Source of the DNA: Microbacterium luticocti DSM 19459
GTDB taxonomy: Bacteria > Actinomycetota > Actinomycetes > Actinomycetales > Microbacteriaceae
Reading direction: 5' to 3'
Assembly: GCF_000422405.1 (NCBI RefSeq)
Contig: NZ_AULS01000001.1
Location: forward strand, 186,001 to 250,000
DNA: 64,000 bases
Shown piece by piece: positions 16,769-24,962 of the stretch (within the stretch, counting starts at the first letter, position 1; each line of letters opens with the position of its first letter). The notes beneath the pieces were generated by a model. It was not told where the DNA came from. It worked only from the letters and a program-made list of their open reading frames with translations, and searched no databases. A program made the position numbers and the translations under genes.

Positions 16769-17130
16769 CCATTGCTTCGCGCCTTGACGTCATGAACCGG
16801 CTCGGCCGGGCGATGGCGGACCCGACGCGCTCCCGGATCCTGATGTCCTTGCTCGGCGGCCCGAGCCACCCGGCCGTGCTGTCGCGCGAGCTCGACCTGA
16901 CGCGCTCGAACGTGTCGAACCACCTGACCTGCCTGCGCGACTGCGGGATCGTGGTCGCCGAGCCGCACGGCCGGCAGACCCGCTACGAGATCGCCGACCC
17001 GCACCTGGCCGCGGCGCTGACGACGCTGGTGGACGTGACGCTGGCGGTGGACGAGAGCGCGCCGTGCATCGACCCGCACTGCTCGGTGCCGGGCTGCTGC
17101 GCCGTGACCGGCTCGGGGGACGCCTCGTGA
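16762..17130 (+). CDS. cmtR: CmtR-type Cd/Pb-sensing ArsR-family repressor
   Basis: Winged-helix repressor of 122 residues. The three metal ligands known for mycobacterial CmtR are at the same positions: C57 and C61 in the recognition-helix segment NHLTCLRDCG, and C102 in the C-terminal tail (APCIDPHC). The start of the protein (MLTIASRLDVMNRLGRAMADPTRSRIL) also follows CmtR. Extra cysteines C107, C112 and C113 in the tail are unusual. Cd(II) or Pb(II) binding would release the repressor from its promoter and switch on the ATPase gene, whose start overlaps the cmtR stop. Confidence 0.92.
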   Translation: MLTIASRLDVMNRLGRAMADPTRSRILMSLLGGPSHPAVLSRELDLTRSNVSNHLTCLRDCGIVVAEPHGRQTRYEIADPHLAAALTTLVDVTLAVDESAPCIDPHCSVPGCCAVTGSGDAS

Positions 17131-19043
17131 GCGCCGCCTGCGGCTGCGACGAGCCGACCACCAGCCCATCCGAGGAGGCCGAGGAGACCGAGCGCTCGTG
17201 GTGGCGCGACCCGGGACTGGTGGTGCCGATCCTCTCCGGCGTCGCGTTCGGCACCGGCCTGGTGCTGGAGTGGTCGGGGATGCACATCGCGGCACTGGCC
17301 GCGTTCTGGGCGGGTCTGCTGCTGGGCGCGTACACGTTCGTGCCCGGCGCTCTGCAGAACCTGTTCGTCAGGCGGAAGCTGGGGATCGCGCTGCTGATGA
17401 CGATCAGCGCCGTCGGCGCGGTGATCCTCGGCTACGTGGAGGAGGCCGCCGCGCTGGCGTTCCTCTACTCGATCGCCGAGGCCCTGGAGGACAAGGCGAT
17501 GGACCGCGCCCGCGGCGGCCTGCGCGCGCTGCTGAACCTCGTGCCGGAGACCGCGACCGTGCTGCGCGACAGCGCCTCGGTCGAGATCCCGGCGAAGGAG
17601 ATCGCCGTCGGCGACGTGCTGCTGGTCCGCCCCGGCGAGCGGGTCGCGACCGACGGGCTGGTCCGCGCGGGCCGCTCCAGCCTGGACACCTCGGCGATCA
17701 CTGGCGAGTCGATCCCGGTCGAGGTCGCCCCCGATGACGCGGTCTCCGCCGGCGCGATCAACACCGCCGGTGTGCTGGAGGTCGAGGCGACCGCGGCGGG
17801 CACCGACAACTCGCTGACCACCATCGTGGAGCTGGTCGAGCAGGCCCAGGCCGAGAAGGGCGAGCGTGCGCGGATCGCCGACCGGATCGCCCGCCCGCTG
17901 GTGCCCGGGGTGATGGTCCTCGCCGTCCTGGTTGGCGTGCTCGGATCGCTGCTCGGCGACCCCGAGACCTGGATCACCCGCGCCCTGGTCGTCCTCGTCG
18001 CCGCCAGCCCGTGCGCGCTGGCGATCGCGGTGCCCGTCACCGTGGTCTCCGCGATCGGGGCGGCGACGAAGTTCGGCGTCGTCATCAAGAGCGGGGCAGC
18101 CTTCGAGCGCCTCGGTGGCATCCGCCACCTCGCCGTGGACAAGACCGGCACCCTGACCCGCAACCGGCCCGAGGTCACCGCCGTCGTCGCCGCCGACGGC
18201 TTCGACGACGCCCAGGTGCTGGCCTGGGCCGCGGCCGTGGAGCAGCACTCGACGCACCCTCTCGCCGCCGCCATCGCCACCGCGGGCCAGGGAGCCCCCG
18301 CCGCGCAGGACGTCGCCGAGGAGGCCGGGCACGGCATCGGCGGCCTGGTGGACGGCCGCCGGGTGACGGTGGGCAGCCCCCGCTGGATCGACGCGGGGCC
18401 GCTCAAGGCCCGGGTCGAGGAGCTGGAGGCCGAGGCCCAGACCTGCGTGCTCGTGGCCGTCGACGGCCGGCTGGCCGGGGCGATCGGCGTCCGCGACGAG
18501 CTGCGCCCCGAGGTCCCCGACGTCGTGCACACGCTGCGGGCCCAGGGCGTCGAGGTGAGCATGCTCACCGGCGACAACGCCCGCACCGCGCACGCGCTAG
18601 CGCAGCTCGCCGGGATCGGCGACGTGCACGCCGAGCTCCGGCCCGAGGACAAGGCCCGCATCGTCGCCCAGCTCTCCGAGGCCTCGCCCACGGCGATGAT
18701 CGGCGACGGCATCAACGACGCCCCCGCCCTGGCCGGGGCGACCGTCGGCATCGCGATGGGCGCGACCGGCTCCGACGCCGCGATCGAGTCTGCCGACGTC
18801 GCCTTCACCGGCCACGACCTCGGCCTCATCCCGCAGGCGCTGCGCCACGCCCGCCGCGGCCGGGCGATCATGAACCAGAACATCGTGCTGTCCCTGGCGA
18901 TCATCACCGTGCTGCTGCCGCTGGCCATCACCGGCGTGCTGGGCCTGGCCGCGGTCGTCCTCGTCCACGAGGTCGCCGAGGTCGTCGTCATCGCTAACGG
19001 GCTGCGCGCCGCGCGTGCCCGCAAGCCTCAGGCAGCGGGCTGA
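17127..19043 (+). CDS. ctpG: CtpG-like Cd/heavy-metal P-type ATPase
   Basis: P1B-type metal efflux ATPase, 638 residues from GTG 17127, which overlaps the cmtR stop. It has a short Cys-containing N-terminus (ACGCDEP) without a full HMA domain, the ITGES loop, an SPC transmembrane motif (residues 294-296) in place of CPC, DKTGTLT with Asp 338, and GDGINDAPA. SPC is the mark of the P1B-4 group. The last helix carries HEVAEVVVIANG. The cmtR-ctpG pairing is as in mycobacteria, but the small PacL-type gene found there between the two is absent. Substrate Cd, perhaps Pb or Zn. Confidence 0.9.
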   Translation: MSAACGCDEPTTSPSEEAEETERSWWRDPGLVVPILSGVAFGTGLVLEWSGMHIAALAAFWAGLLLGAYTFVPGALQNLFVRRKLGIALLMTISAVGAVILGYVEEAAALAFLYSIAEALEDKAMDRARGGLRALLNLVPETATVLRDSASVEIPAKEIAVGDVLLVRPGERVATDGLVRAGRSSLDTSAITGESIPVEVAPDDAVSAGAINTAGVLEVEATAAGTDNSLTTIVELVEQAQAEKGERARIADRIARPLVPGVMVLAVLVGVLGSLLGDPETWITRALVVLVAASPCALAIAVPVTVVSAIGAATKFGVVIKSGAAFERLGGIRHLAVDKTGTLTRNRPEVTAVVAADGFDDAQVLAWAAAVEQHSTHPLAAAIATAGQGAPAAQDVAEEAGHGIGGLVDGRRVTVGSPRWIDAGPLKARVEELEAEAQTCVLVAVDGRLAGAIGVRDELRPEVPDVVHTLRAQGVEVSMLTGDNARTAHALAQLAGIGDVHAELRPEDKARIVAQLSEASPTAMIGDGINDAPALAGATVGIAMGATGSDAAIESADVAFTGHDLGLIPQALRHARRGRAIMNQNIVLSLAIITVLLPLAITGVLGLAAVVLVHEVAEVVVIANGLRAARARKPQAAG

Positions 19044-19624
19044 TGCGGGCGAAGGACGCGGTCCGCGGGTCCACTGCCCGGATCGCTCATGGTCCGAGGC
19101 GGACGCTCCTGGTAGCGGGGACCTTCCTGCTCGGCGGTTTGGTCGTCCTGGTCGACCAAGGGACCAAGGCATGGGCTGAGGCCACCCTCTCGACGCAGGA
19201 GCGCATCCCGCTCGTCGGCGAGCTGCTGGGACTCCAGCTGGCGTACAACCCCGGTGCGGCGTTCTCCTTCGGCGAGGGCTCGACCTGGGTGTTCGCGCTG
19301 GTCGCTGTCGCGGCCGCGGTCGCCGCGGTCGTCTTCGCGTTCCGTGTCCGGCGTCTTCGGTGGGCGGTCGTGATCGGTGCCGTCGGCGGTGCGGCGGCCT
19401 CGCACGCCGGGGACCGGCTCTTCCGCGCCCCCGGCTTCGCCCGCGGCCACGTCGTGGACTTCCTGGCCTACGGCGACTGGTTCATCGGGAACGTCGCCGA
19501 CATCGTCATCGTCGTGGGCGCGGTCACCGGGGCGTTCCTGATGCTCCACGACGGCTCATCGCCAGAAGACTCCCCGAGTTCTTCGGCACGGCTCAGTTCC
19601 GAAGAGGCTGGCGAGCGGAGCTGA
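19043..19624 (+). CDS. lspA: LspA lipoprotein signal peptidase II
   Basis: Membrane aspartyl protease that removes the signal peptide from diacylated prolipoproteins, the second maturation step. It has 193 residues and its ATG overlaps the ATPase stop (TGATG). The catalytic Asp pair sits in HAGDRLFRAPGF (D124) and GNVADIVIV (D153), with GHVVDF between, as in LspA. The usual GGAxGN before the first Asp is altered here to GGAAASHAGD. lspA coupled to Cd/Zn ATPase genes is a known pattern on mobile metal islands. With lgt and lnt upstream it completes the lipoprotein pathway. Confidence 0.88.
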   Translation: MRAKDAVRGSTARIAHGPRRTLLVAGTFLLGGLVVLVDQGTKAWAEATLSTQERIPLVGELLGLQLAYNPGAAFSFGEGSTWVFALVAVAAAVAAVVFAFRVRRLRWAVVIGAVGGAAASHAGDRLFRAPGFARGHVVDFLAYGDWFIGNVADIVIVVGAVTGAFLMLHDGSSPEDSPSSSARLSSEEAGERS

Positions 19625-19663
19625 CGACGGCTGCCGAGCCGCAGACAGGATTGAGAGGAGAAG

Positions 19664-20296
19664 ATGTTGGAGATCACGCTGCAGTACTTCGACGGGTGCC
19701 CGAATTGGGAGGTGATCGACCGGCGGCTCGCCGAGGCCCTCGACGGCCGATCGGACGTCCGCGTCGCGCATCAGCGAGTCGAGACCGCCGACGACGCCGC
19801 CCGCCTCGAGTTCCACGGGTCCCCGACCGTCCTCGTCGACGGCGTCGACCCCTTCGCCGACGAGCACACACCGGTCGGGCTCGCCTGCCGGGTGTTCCGC
19901 ACTCCTGCCGGGCTGGCCGGGTCGCCGACCGTCGATCAGCTGCGCGCAGCCATCGGTCGCGCGCCGACGTCGGCGGTGACGGGGCTCGAGTCGCCGGTCG
20001 GACCGCTGGGCGGGCTGCCGATCGCCTGCGCGCTCGCGCCGACCGCGGGCAAGCAGCAGCTCGAGAGGTGGCGAGCCTTCGACGACGACTACCTCCTCGA
20101 GGTCGAGCGCGGAGAGGCCAGACTGGTCGTGCACTACGCCCGGACCGACGACTCAGCGCGGCGGCTGCGCGACCTGGTCGCGACCGAGAGCGCCTGCTGC
20201 TCGTTCGTCGACTGGCAGATCGACGACGACCACGCCGACCTGCGCCTTGTCGTCACCGGCACCCCTGAGCAGCTCGCTGGTCTCAGTATCGGCTAG
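19664..20296 (+). CDS. Thioredoxin-like / mercury-associated two-domain protein
   Basis: Fusion of 210 residues. The N-terminal half is a thioredoxin-like fold (LQYFDGCPNWEV with Cys 12; FHGSPTVLVDGVDPF as the cis-Pro region). The C-terminal half (from about residue 130) resembles small proteins found beside merR genes, with an ESACCSFVDWQI motif carrying a Cys pair. A strong GAGAGGAG ribosome site precedes the ATG. Similar N-terminal domains are sometimes labelled alkylmercury-lyase-related, but the MerB active-site pattern is absent. A role in binding or passing on Hg(II) is an inference. Confidence 0.55.
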   Translation: MLEITLQYFDGCPNWEVIDRRLAEALDGRSDVRVAHQRVETADDAARLEFHGSPTVLVDGVDPFADEHTPVGLACRVFRTPAGLAGSPTVDQLRAAIGRAPTSAVTGLESPVGPLGGLPIACALAPTAGKQQLERWRAFDDDYLLEVERGEARLVVHYARTDDSARRLRDLVATESACCSFVDWQIDDDHADLRLVVTGTPEQLAGLSIG

Positions 20297-20467
20297 GTAG
20301 GTGTTCGGGGCCAGCCGCTGGCCGCGGCGACGCCGATGCGCCACCAGCATCGTCGTCCCGGTTTCTCAGGCAGCTCGGCGCAATCCGCGCGTGGACGGGC
20401 CGCGTCCGGGTACGGGACCGGATGGCCGAACAGTCGCTGACCGTGTTGCCGGGAGGAAGGAATCCGG

Positions 20468-21631
20468 ATGGACGTCCTGAGCGCAGTCGTCGACGCGCTG
20501 GCGATGGCCGGCTCGATGGGCTGGCAGATCCTCTGGCCCCTCGTGCTCGGTTTCATGCTGTCCGGCGTCATCCAGGCGGTGGTGCGCAAGGAGCGCGTCA
20601 CGCAGCTGATGGCCGACGACTCGCCGAGATCGATCGCGGTCTCCGCGCTGTTCGGCGCGGCGTCCTCGTCCTGCTCCTACGCCGCGGTCGCGCTGGCCCG
20701 GGCGCTGTTTCGCAAGGGCGCGGACTTCGCGGCGGCGATGGCCTTCGAGATCGCCTCGACCAACCTGGTGCTCGAGCTCGGGCTGGTCCTGTGGTTCGTG
20801 ATGGGCTGGCAGTTCACCGCCGCGGAGTTCGTCGGCGGCCCGATCATGATCGTGCTGGTCGCGCTCGGATTCAGGCTCTGGATGCGCGGCCGGATCGTCG
20901 AGGCGGCGCGGCGGCAGGCCGAGCAGGGGCTCGCCGGGTCGATGGAGGGCCACGCCGCCATGGACATGTCCGTCCAGGGCGACGCCGGATTCTGGGCCCG
21001 GCTGCTCTCCCGGGACGGCGTGACCGCGGTCTCGCGCTACTTCGTGATGGACTGGGCGGCCGTGCTCCGCGACATCGTGCTGGGCCTGCTGATCGCCGGC
21101 GCGTTCGCCGCATGGGTGCCCAAGGCCTGGCTGCAGGCAGTGTTCTTCACCGAAGACCCGGTCGCCTCGTTCGTGCTGGGCCCGCTGATCGGGCCACTGC
21201 TGGCCGTGGTCAGCTTCGTCTGCTCGGTCGGGAACGTGCCGCTGGCGGCGGTGCTGTGGAACGGCGGGATCAGCTTCGGCGGCGTGGTCAGCTTCCTGTT
21301 CGCCGACCTGATCATCATCCCGATCATCCTCATCTACAAGAAGTACTACGGCTGGAAGGCCACGTCCCGGATCTGCCTGGTCTTCTACGCCGCGATGGTC
21401 GTCGCCGGATACCTCGTCGAATTGATCTTCGGCCCGCTCGGCATGGTCCCGCACGACCGGAACCTGGCAGTCGCCGAGACCGGCATCAGCTGGAACTACA
21501 CCACCTGGCTGAACATCGCCTTCCTGGCACTCGCCGCCGCCCTGCTGACCGTGTTCCTCCGCACCGGCAGTACCGGCATGCTCCGCATGATGGGCGGCTC
21601 CCCGGAGCCGGCAGAGCGCGGACACCACTGA
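20468..21631 (+). CDS. ArsP/DUF318-type permease
   Basis: Polytopic membrane protein of 387 residues with about eight to ten helices. The motifs ASSSCSYAA and CSVGNVPLAAVLWNGG are the paired half-motifs of the DUF318/ArsP_1 permease family. Some members export organoarsenicals; the substrate of this branch is unknown. A hydrophilic loop with a few His and Met residues (GHAAMDMSVQGD) lies mid-protein. A good ribosome site (GGGAGGAAGG) precedes ATG 20468. Position between the thioredoxin-like fusion and the mer genes hints at mercury or organomercury, but arsenic is also possible. Confidence 0.75.
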   Translation: MDVLSAVVDALAMAGSMGWQILWPLVLGFMLSGVIQAVVRKERVTQLMADDSPRSIAVSALFGAASSSCSYAAVALARALFRKGADFAAAMAFEIASTNLVLELGLVLWFVMGWQFTAAEFVGGPIMIVLVALGFRLWMRGRIVEAARRQAEQGLAGSMEGHAAMDMSVQGDAGFWARLLSRDGVTAVSRYFVMDWAAVLRDIVLGLLIAGAFAAWVPKAWLQAVFFTEDPVASFVLGPLIGPLLAVVSFVCSVGNVPLAAVLWNGGISFGGVVSFLFADLIIIPIILIYKKYYGWKATSRICLVFYAAMVVAGYLVELIFGPLGMVPHDRNLAVAETGISWNYTTWLNIAFLALAAALLTVFLRTGSTGMLRMMGGSPEPAERGHH

Positions 21632-21793
21632 CCGGCTCTCCGCCGCGGACGGCTCAGCCCGCGACGCACGAGGACGATGAAGCCTCGGCTGGCGGCGAGT
21701 CGGATGGTTCACCGAGATCGTCCATCTCCAGTGCCTGCCGGCCCGATCGGCACGGTGGTCCGGCCGGCGACGACGGCGAGATCGGCGCAGCAC

Positions 21794-22183
21794 TCACAGA
21801 TACCGGCAGACCTGGTCCGGGCTGCACGAGTCGAGGTCGGGCTTCGCGGCGTCGTTCCTGAGCCCGGCGATGGTGTCTCGGAGCGCCGCGAGCTGGGCGA
21901 TCTGCTGCTCGATCTCGGCCAGGCGTGCATCGAGGAGGTCGCGCACGTGCTCGCAGGGCGCGTGGCCGCCGTCCCGGATGTCGAGGATCTGGCGGATCTG
22001 GGCGAGGGTGAGGCCCGCGGCCTGGCCGCGGTGGACGAAGTCGATCCGGGCGACCGTCTCGGGCGCGTAGTCGCGGTATCCGGACGGCGTCCGCTCGGCC
22101 GGGGGAAGCAGTCCCTGCTCCTCGTAGAAGCGCAGCGTCTTCGCCGTCGTGCCCGCCCGCTCTGCGAGTTCCCCGATGCGCAT
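21794..22183 (-). CDS. merR: MerR-family divalent-metal regulator
   Basis: Winged-helix activator-repressor of 129 residues from ATG 22183, supported by GAGGGG eight bases upstream; an in-frame extension to 22249 would cover its own operator. Seen: the MerR DNA-binding domain (MRIGELAERAGTTAKTLRFY), a coiled-coil dimer helix and three cysteines at C77 (GHAPCEHV), C120 and C126 (DSCSPDQVC). Cys at position 77 is the ZntR/CadR/MerR type of divalent sensor, while CueR has Ser there. It is divergent from merA and most likely senses Hg(II). Confidence 0.85.
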   Translation of the reverse strand: MRIGELAERAGTTAKTLRFYEEQGLLPPAERTPSGYRDYAPETVARIDFVHRGQAAGLTLAQIRQILDIRDGGHAPCEHVRDLLDARLAEIEQQIAQLAALRDTIAGLRNDAAKPDLDSCSPDQVCRYL

Positions 22184-22217
22184 CTCGCATCCCCTCTTCG
22201 ATCGGCGGAAAGTCCTC

Positions 22218-22249
22218 TTGACCTTCCCCTGCACTGGAAGGTCCAGCAT
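22218..22249 (+). promoter_or_regulatory. merA promoter with MerR-family dyad
   Basis: The -35 TTGACC (22218-22223) overlaps a perfect inverted repeat GACCTTCC-N8-GGAAGGTC (22220-22243). A weak -10 (CAGCAT, 22244-22249) would give a spacer of about 20 bases, the overlong spacing that MerR proteins correct. The CCTTCC/GGAAGG core is that of CueR and ZntR-like sites, not the GTAC core of classical Tn501/Tn21 mer operators. Confidence 0.8.
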
Positions 22250-22293
22250 GGCTGAGCAGGGACCAGAAGTCCAAGCATCGACAGGGAGCCGGG

Positions 22294-23718
22294 ATGACCA
22301 CCATGTACGACCTCGCCATCATCGGATCGGGCGGCGGGGCGTTCGCCGCCGCGATCCGCGCGACCACGCTCGGCAAGTCGGTGGTGATGATCGAGCGCGG
22401 GACCTTCGGCGGCACCTGCGTGAACACCGGCTGCGTGCCGTCGAAGGCCCTCATCGCCGCGGCCGACGCACGGCACTCCGCGGCCGACGCCGCCGACCGG
22501 TTCCCGGGGATCGAAACGACGGCGGGGCCGGTGGACATGCCCGCCCTGATCGCCGGGAAGCAGGCGCTGGTCGAGTCGCTGCGGGGCGAGAAGTACGCCG
22601 ACGTCGCCGACTCCTACGGGTGGGCCGTCCGCCGCGGCGACGCCGCGTTCGCCGGCACCCCCGACGCACCGGTCCTCCAGGTCGCCGGGGACGACGGGAG
22701 CACCGAGACGATCGAGGCCGGGCACTACCTGGTCGCGACCGGCGCTCGGCCGTGGGCCCCGCCGATCGACGGTCTGGACGAGACCGGGTACCTGACCTCG
22801 ACCACGGCGATGGAGCTGACGGAGGTCCCTGAGTCGCTGCTGGTGATCGGCGGCGGCTACGTCGCCCTGGAGCAGGCGCAGCTGTTTGCCCGGCTCGGCT
22901 CCGAGGTCACCGTGCTGGTGCGGTCCCGGCTGGCGTCGAAGGAGGAGCCGGAGGTGTCCAGGACGCTGCAGGAGGTGTTCGCCGACGAGGGCATCCGGGT
23001 GGTCCGCCGTGCGCTGCCGACGCGGGTGTCGCGGGACGCCGCGACCGGGCAGGCCTTCGTCACCGCCGACGTCGCCGGCGGCCGGGAGGAGTTCCGCGCC
23101 GACCAAGTGCTCCTCGCCCTCGGGCGACGACCAGCCACCGACGGGCTCGGCCTCGACGCGGTCGGGGTCGAGACCGGGGACCTCGGCGAGGTGGTCGTCT
23201 CCGACCGGATGCAGTCCTCCCACCCGCGGATCTGGGCCGCGGGCGACGTGACCGGCCACCCCGAGTTCGTCTACGTCGCCGCCCAGCACGGCACCCTCGT
23301 CGCCGAGAACGCGTTCGCCGACGCCGACCGGGCCGTGGACTACGCCCGGCTGCCGAGGGTCACGTTCACCGGCCCTGCGATCGGCGCGGTCGGGATGACC
23401 GAGAAGGACGTCGTCGCCGCAGGGATCCGCTGCGACTGCCGCGTCCTGCCCCTGCATCATGTTCCCCGCGCACTGGTCAACCGCGACAGCCGCGGCTTCG
23501 TCAAGATCGTTGTGGACGCCGACACCGGGAAGATCCTCGGCATCACCGCCGTCGCCAAGGACGCCGGCGAGCTCGCCGCCGCAGGGGTCCACGTGCTCGG
23601 CAAGACCGTCGCCGAGGTCGCCGACGCCTGGGCCCCCTACCTGACCATGGCCGAGGGCATCCGGATCGCCGCCAGGGCCTTCACCACCGATCCGTCGCTC
23701 CTGTCGTGCTGCGCGTGA
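22294..23718 (+). CDS. merA: Mercuric reductase
   Basis: FAD- and NADPH-dependent flavoprotein that reduces Hg(II) to volatile Hg(0) in the cytoplasm, 474 residues. Seen: the FAD-binding GSGGGAFAAAIRA, the redox-active CVNTGC (C42, C47), the NADPH-binding GGGYVALEQAQ and the C-terminal vicinal cysteines SCC (C472, C473) that deliver Hg(II) to the active site. There is no N-terminal HMA (MerP-like) domain. It is expressed from the MerR-controlled promoter, with merB 47 bases downstream. Confidence 0.95.
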   Translation: MTTMYDLAIIGSGGGAFAAAIRATTLGKSVVMIERGTFGGTCVNTGCVPSKALIAAADARHSAADAADRFPGIETTAGPVDMPALIAGKQALVESLRGEKYADVADSYGWAVRRGDAAFAGTPDAPVLQVAGDDGSTETIEAGHYLVATGARPWAPPIDGLDETGYLTSTTAMELTEVPESLLVIGGGYVALEQAQLFARLGSEVTVLVRSRLASKEEPEVSRTLQEVFADEGIRVVRRALPTRVSRDAATGQAFVTADVAGGREEFRADQVLLALGRRPATDGLGLDAVGVETGDLGEVVVSDRMQSSHPRIWAAGDVTGHPEFVYVAAQHGTLVAENAFADADRAVDYARLPRVTFTGPAIGAVGMTEKDVVAAGIRCDCRVLPLHHVPRALVNRDSRGFVKIVVDADTGKILGITAVAKDAGELAAAGVHVLGKTVAEVADAWAPYLTMAEGIRIAARAFTTDPSLLSCCA

Positions 23719-23765
23719 GCGCGCACGGGGCCCAGCCCACCGATCACAGATCCGAGGAGATCGCG

Positions 23766-24432
23766 ATGACCGACCGCACCACCGACCTGGCAGGAGGCCT
23801 GGCCGACCGGCTCGTCCGCACCGAGGAGTCCGGGCTCGACGCCGGCCTGCTCGTGCCGCTGCTGAGGCTGCTCGTCGAAGGGCATCCACTCGCGGTGGAG
23901 GACCTCGCCGACGCGGCCGGCCGCAGCGAGGACGACGTGCGCGCAGGCCTGGCGCTCGTCCCCGACACCGAGTACGACGAACAGGACCGGATCGTCGGCC
24001 AGGGCCTCACCCTGCGCCCCACCGTCCACCGGTTCGCCGTCGACGGGAACGACCTGTACACCTGGTGCGCCCTGGACACCCTGGCCTTCCCAGCCCTGCT
24101 CGCACGCCCGGCGCGAGTCGACCTCGCCGACCAGCGGCCAGACCGTCCGGGTGACTGTCGACCCCGCCGCAGGCGTCACCCGCGTCGAGCCCGCCACCGC
24201 CGTGGTGTCCCTCATCGACCCCGAGCGCTTCGCCTCGATCCGCTCCTCCTTCTGCAACCAGGTGCACTACTTCGCCTCGCCCGAGGACGCCGAGGAATGG
24301 CTCGCCGAGCACCCCGACGGCCAGGTCGTCACCGTCGCAGAAGCCCACTGGCTCGGCTCCGCACTCGCCTCCGCTTTCCTGGACGGCCCCGAAAGGGCCA
24401 CCGGCGGACGCAACGTCCACCCATGCTGTTGA
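23766..24432 (+). pseudogene. merB: merB organomercurial lyase, frameshifted
   Basis: Organomercurial lyase breaks the C-Hg bond and hands Hg(II) to MerA. The gene is split over two frames. The first part from ATG 23766 holds the helical N-terminus and the first catalytic segment TWCALDT (C101, D104). The second part, in frame +1, runs to 24432 and holds FCNQVHYF with the second catalytic Cys (codon at 24253) and ends in NVHPCC. The break lies at about 24,111-24,122 (GCGCGAGTCGACC), where loss of two bases or gain of one would rejoin the frames into a normal MerB of about 220 residues. Either a recent inactivation or a sequencing error. Confidence 0.85.
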
Positions 24433-24462
24433 TCACGACCCAGCCACGAGAATGCAAGACAA

Positions 24463-24768
24463 ATGCGCCGACCGGATGATCGACCGGGCGGCGGGCTGCT
24501 GATGGCGGACGGCGCGGTTCTCTTCGTGGTGCTCTGCTGCGGACTGCCGCTCGTCCTCGCCGGAGGGGCGCTCGCCGGGATCGGCGGCCACCTGCGCAGC
24601 CCCTGGACCGTCGCCGCGGGGATCGCAGTCGTCCTGGCCGTCGCCGCGGCCGCAATAGCCGGGGCGCACCGCCGAACCCAGGACGCCGACTGCCGTCCGT
24701 CCCGGACCACGCGGGCCGCACAGGACCCAGCGGCACACCGACGCCGAGCAGCCGGCGCGGATCGATGA
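24463..24768 (+). CDS. MerF-like small membrane protein
   Basis: Small protein of 101 residues (a start at ATG 24502 would give 88). It has two hydrophobic helices: the first carries a vicinal Cys pair (FVVLCCGLPLVLAGGAL; C25, C26), the second is AAGIAVVLAVAAAAIA. A third Cys follows in the polar tail. A CC pair in the first membrane helix is the hallmark of MerT/MerF mercury importers, and the gene lies directly after merA-merB. The polar Arg-rich tail is unlike MerF, so the call is from layout and context. Confidence 0.5.
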   Translation: MRRPDDRPGGGLLMADGAVLFVVLCCGLPLVLAGGALAGIGGHLRSPWTVAAGIAVVLAVAAAAIAGAHRRTQDADCRPSRTTRAAQDPAAHRRRAAGADR

Positions 24769-24927
24769 CCGCCCGCGTCTCGCCGAGACGCCGCTCGGGA
24801 ACGGCGCTGGCGGACACGACGAGCCGGCGCGGACACGGCAGCCGGCCACACGCCCACGAGGATGCCGTCACCAGATGCCCTGCCGCTCCACGCGCAAGGC
24901 AGATTGCCGACCAGAACGCGCAGCGAT

Positions 24928-24962
24928 TTGCCATTTGATTCGACGCGCTTCAATATAGAGGC
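24928..24962 (+). promoter_or_regulatory. Probable arsenic-operon promoter (acr3)
   Basis: TTGCCA (24928-24933) and CAATAT (24951-24956) are 17 bases apart and lie directly before the acr3 ATG at 24963, so the mRNA could be leaderless. A TTGA...TCAA pair (24935-24938 and 24950-24953 region) overlaps the -10 and may be an ArsR site. The rest of the 194-base gap (24769-24962) shows no gene. Confidence 0.4.

Noticed and set aside
17465..19024. 519-codon minus-strand open frame opposite the CtpG-like ATPase
   Set aside because: Ser/Thr/Ala-rich mirror of a clear P-type ATPase; no ribosome site or family motif.
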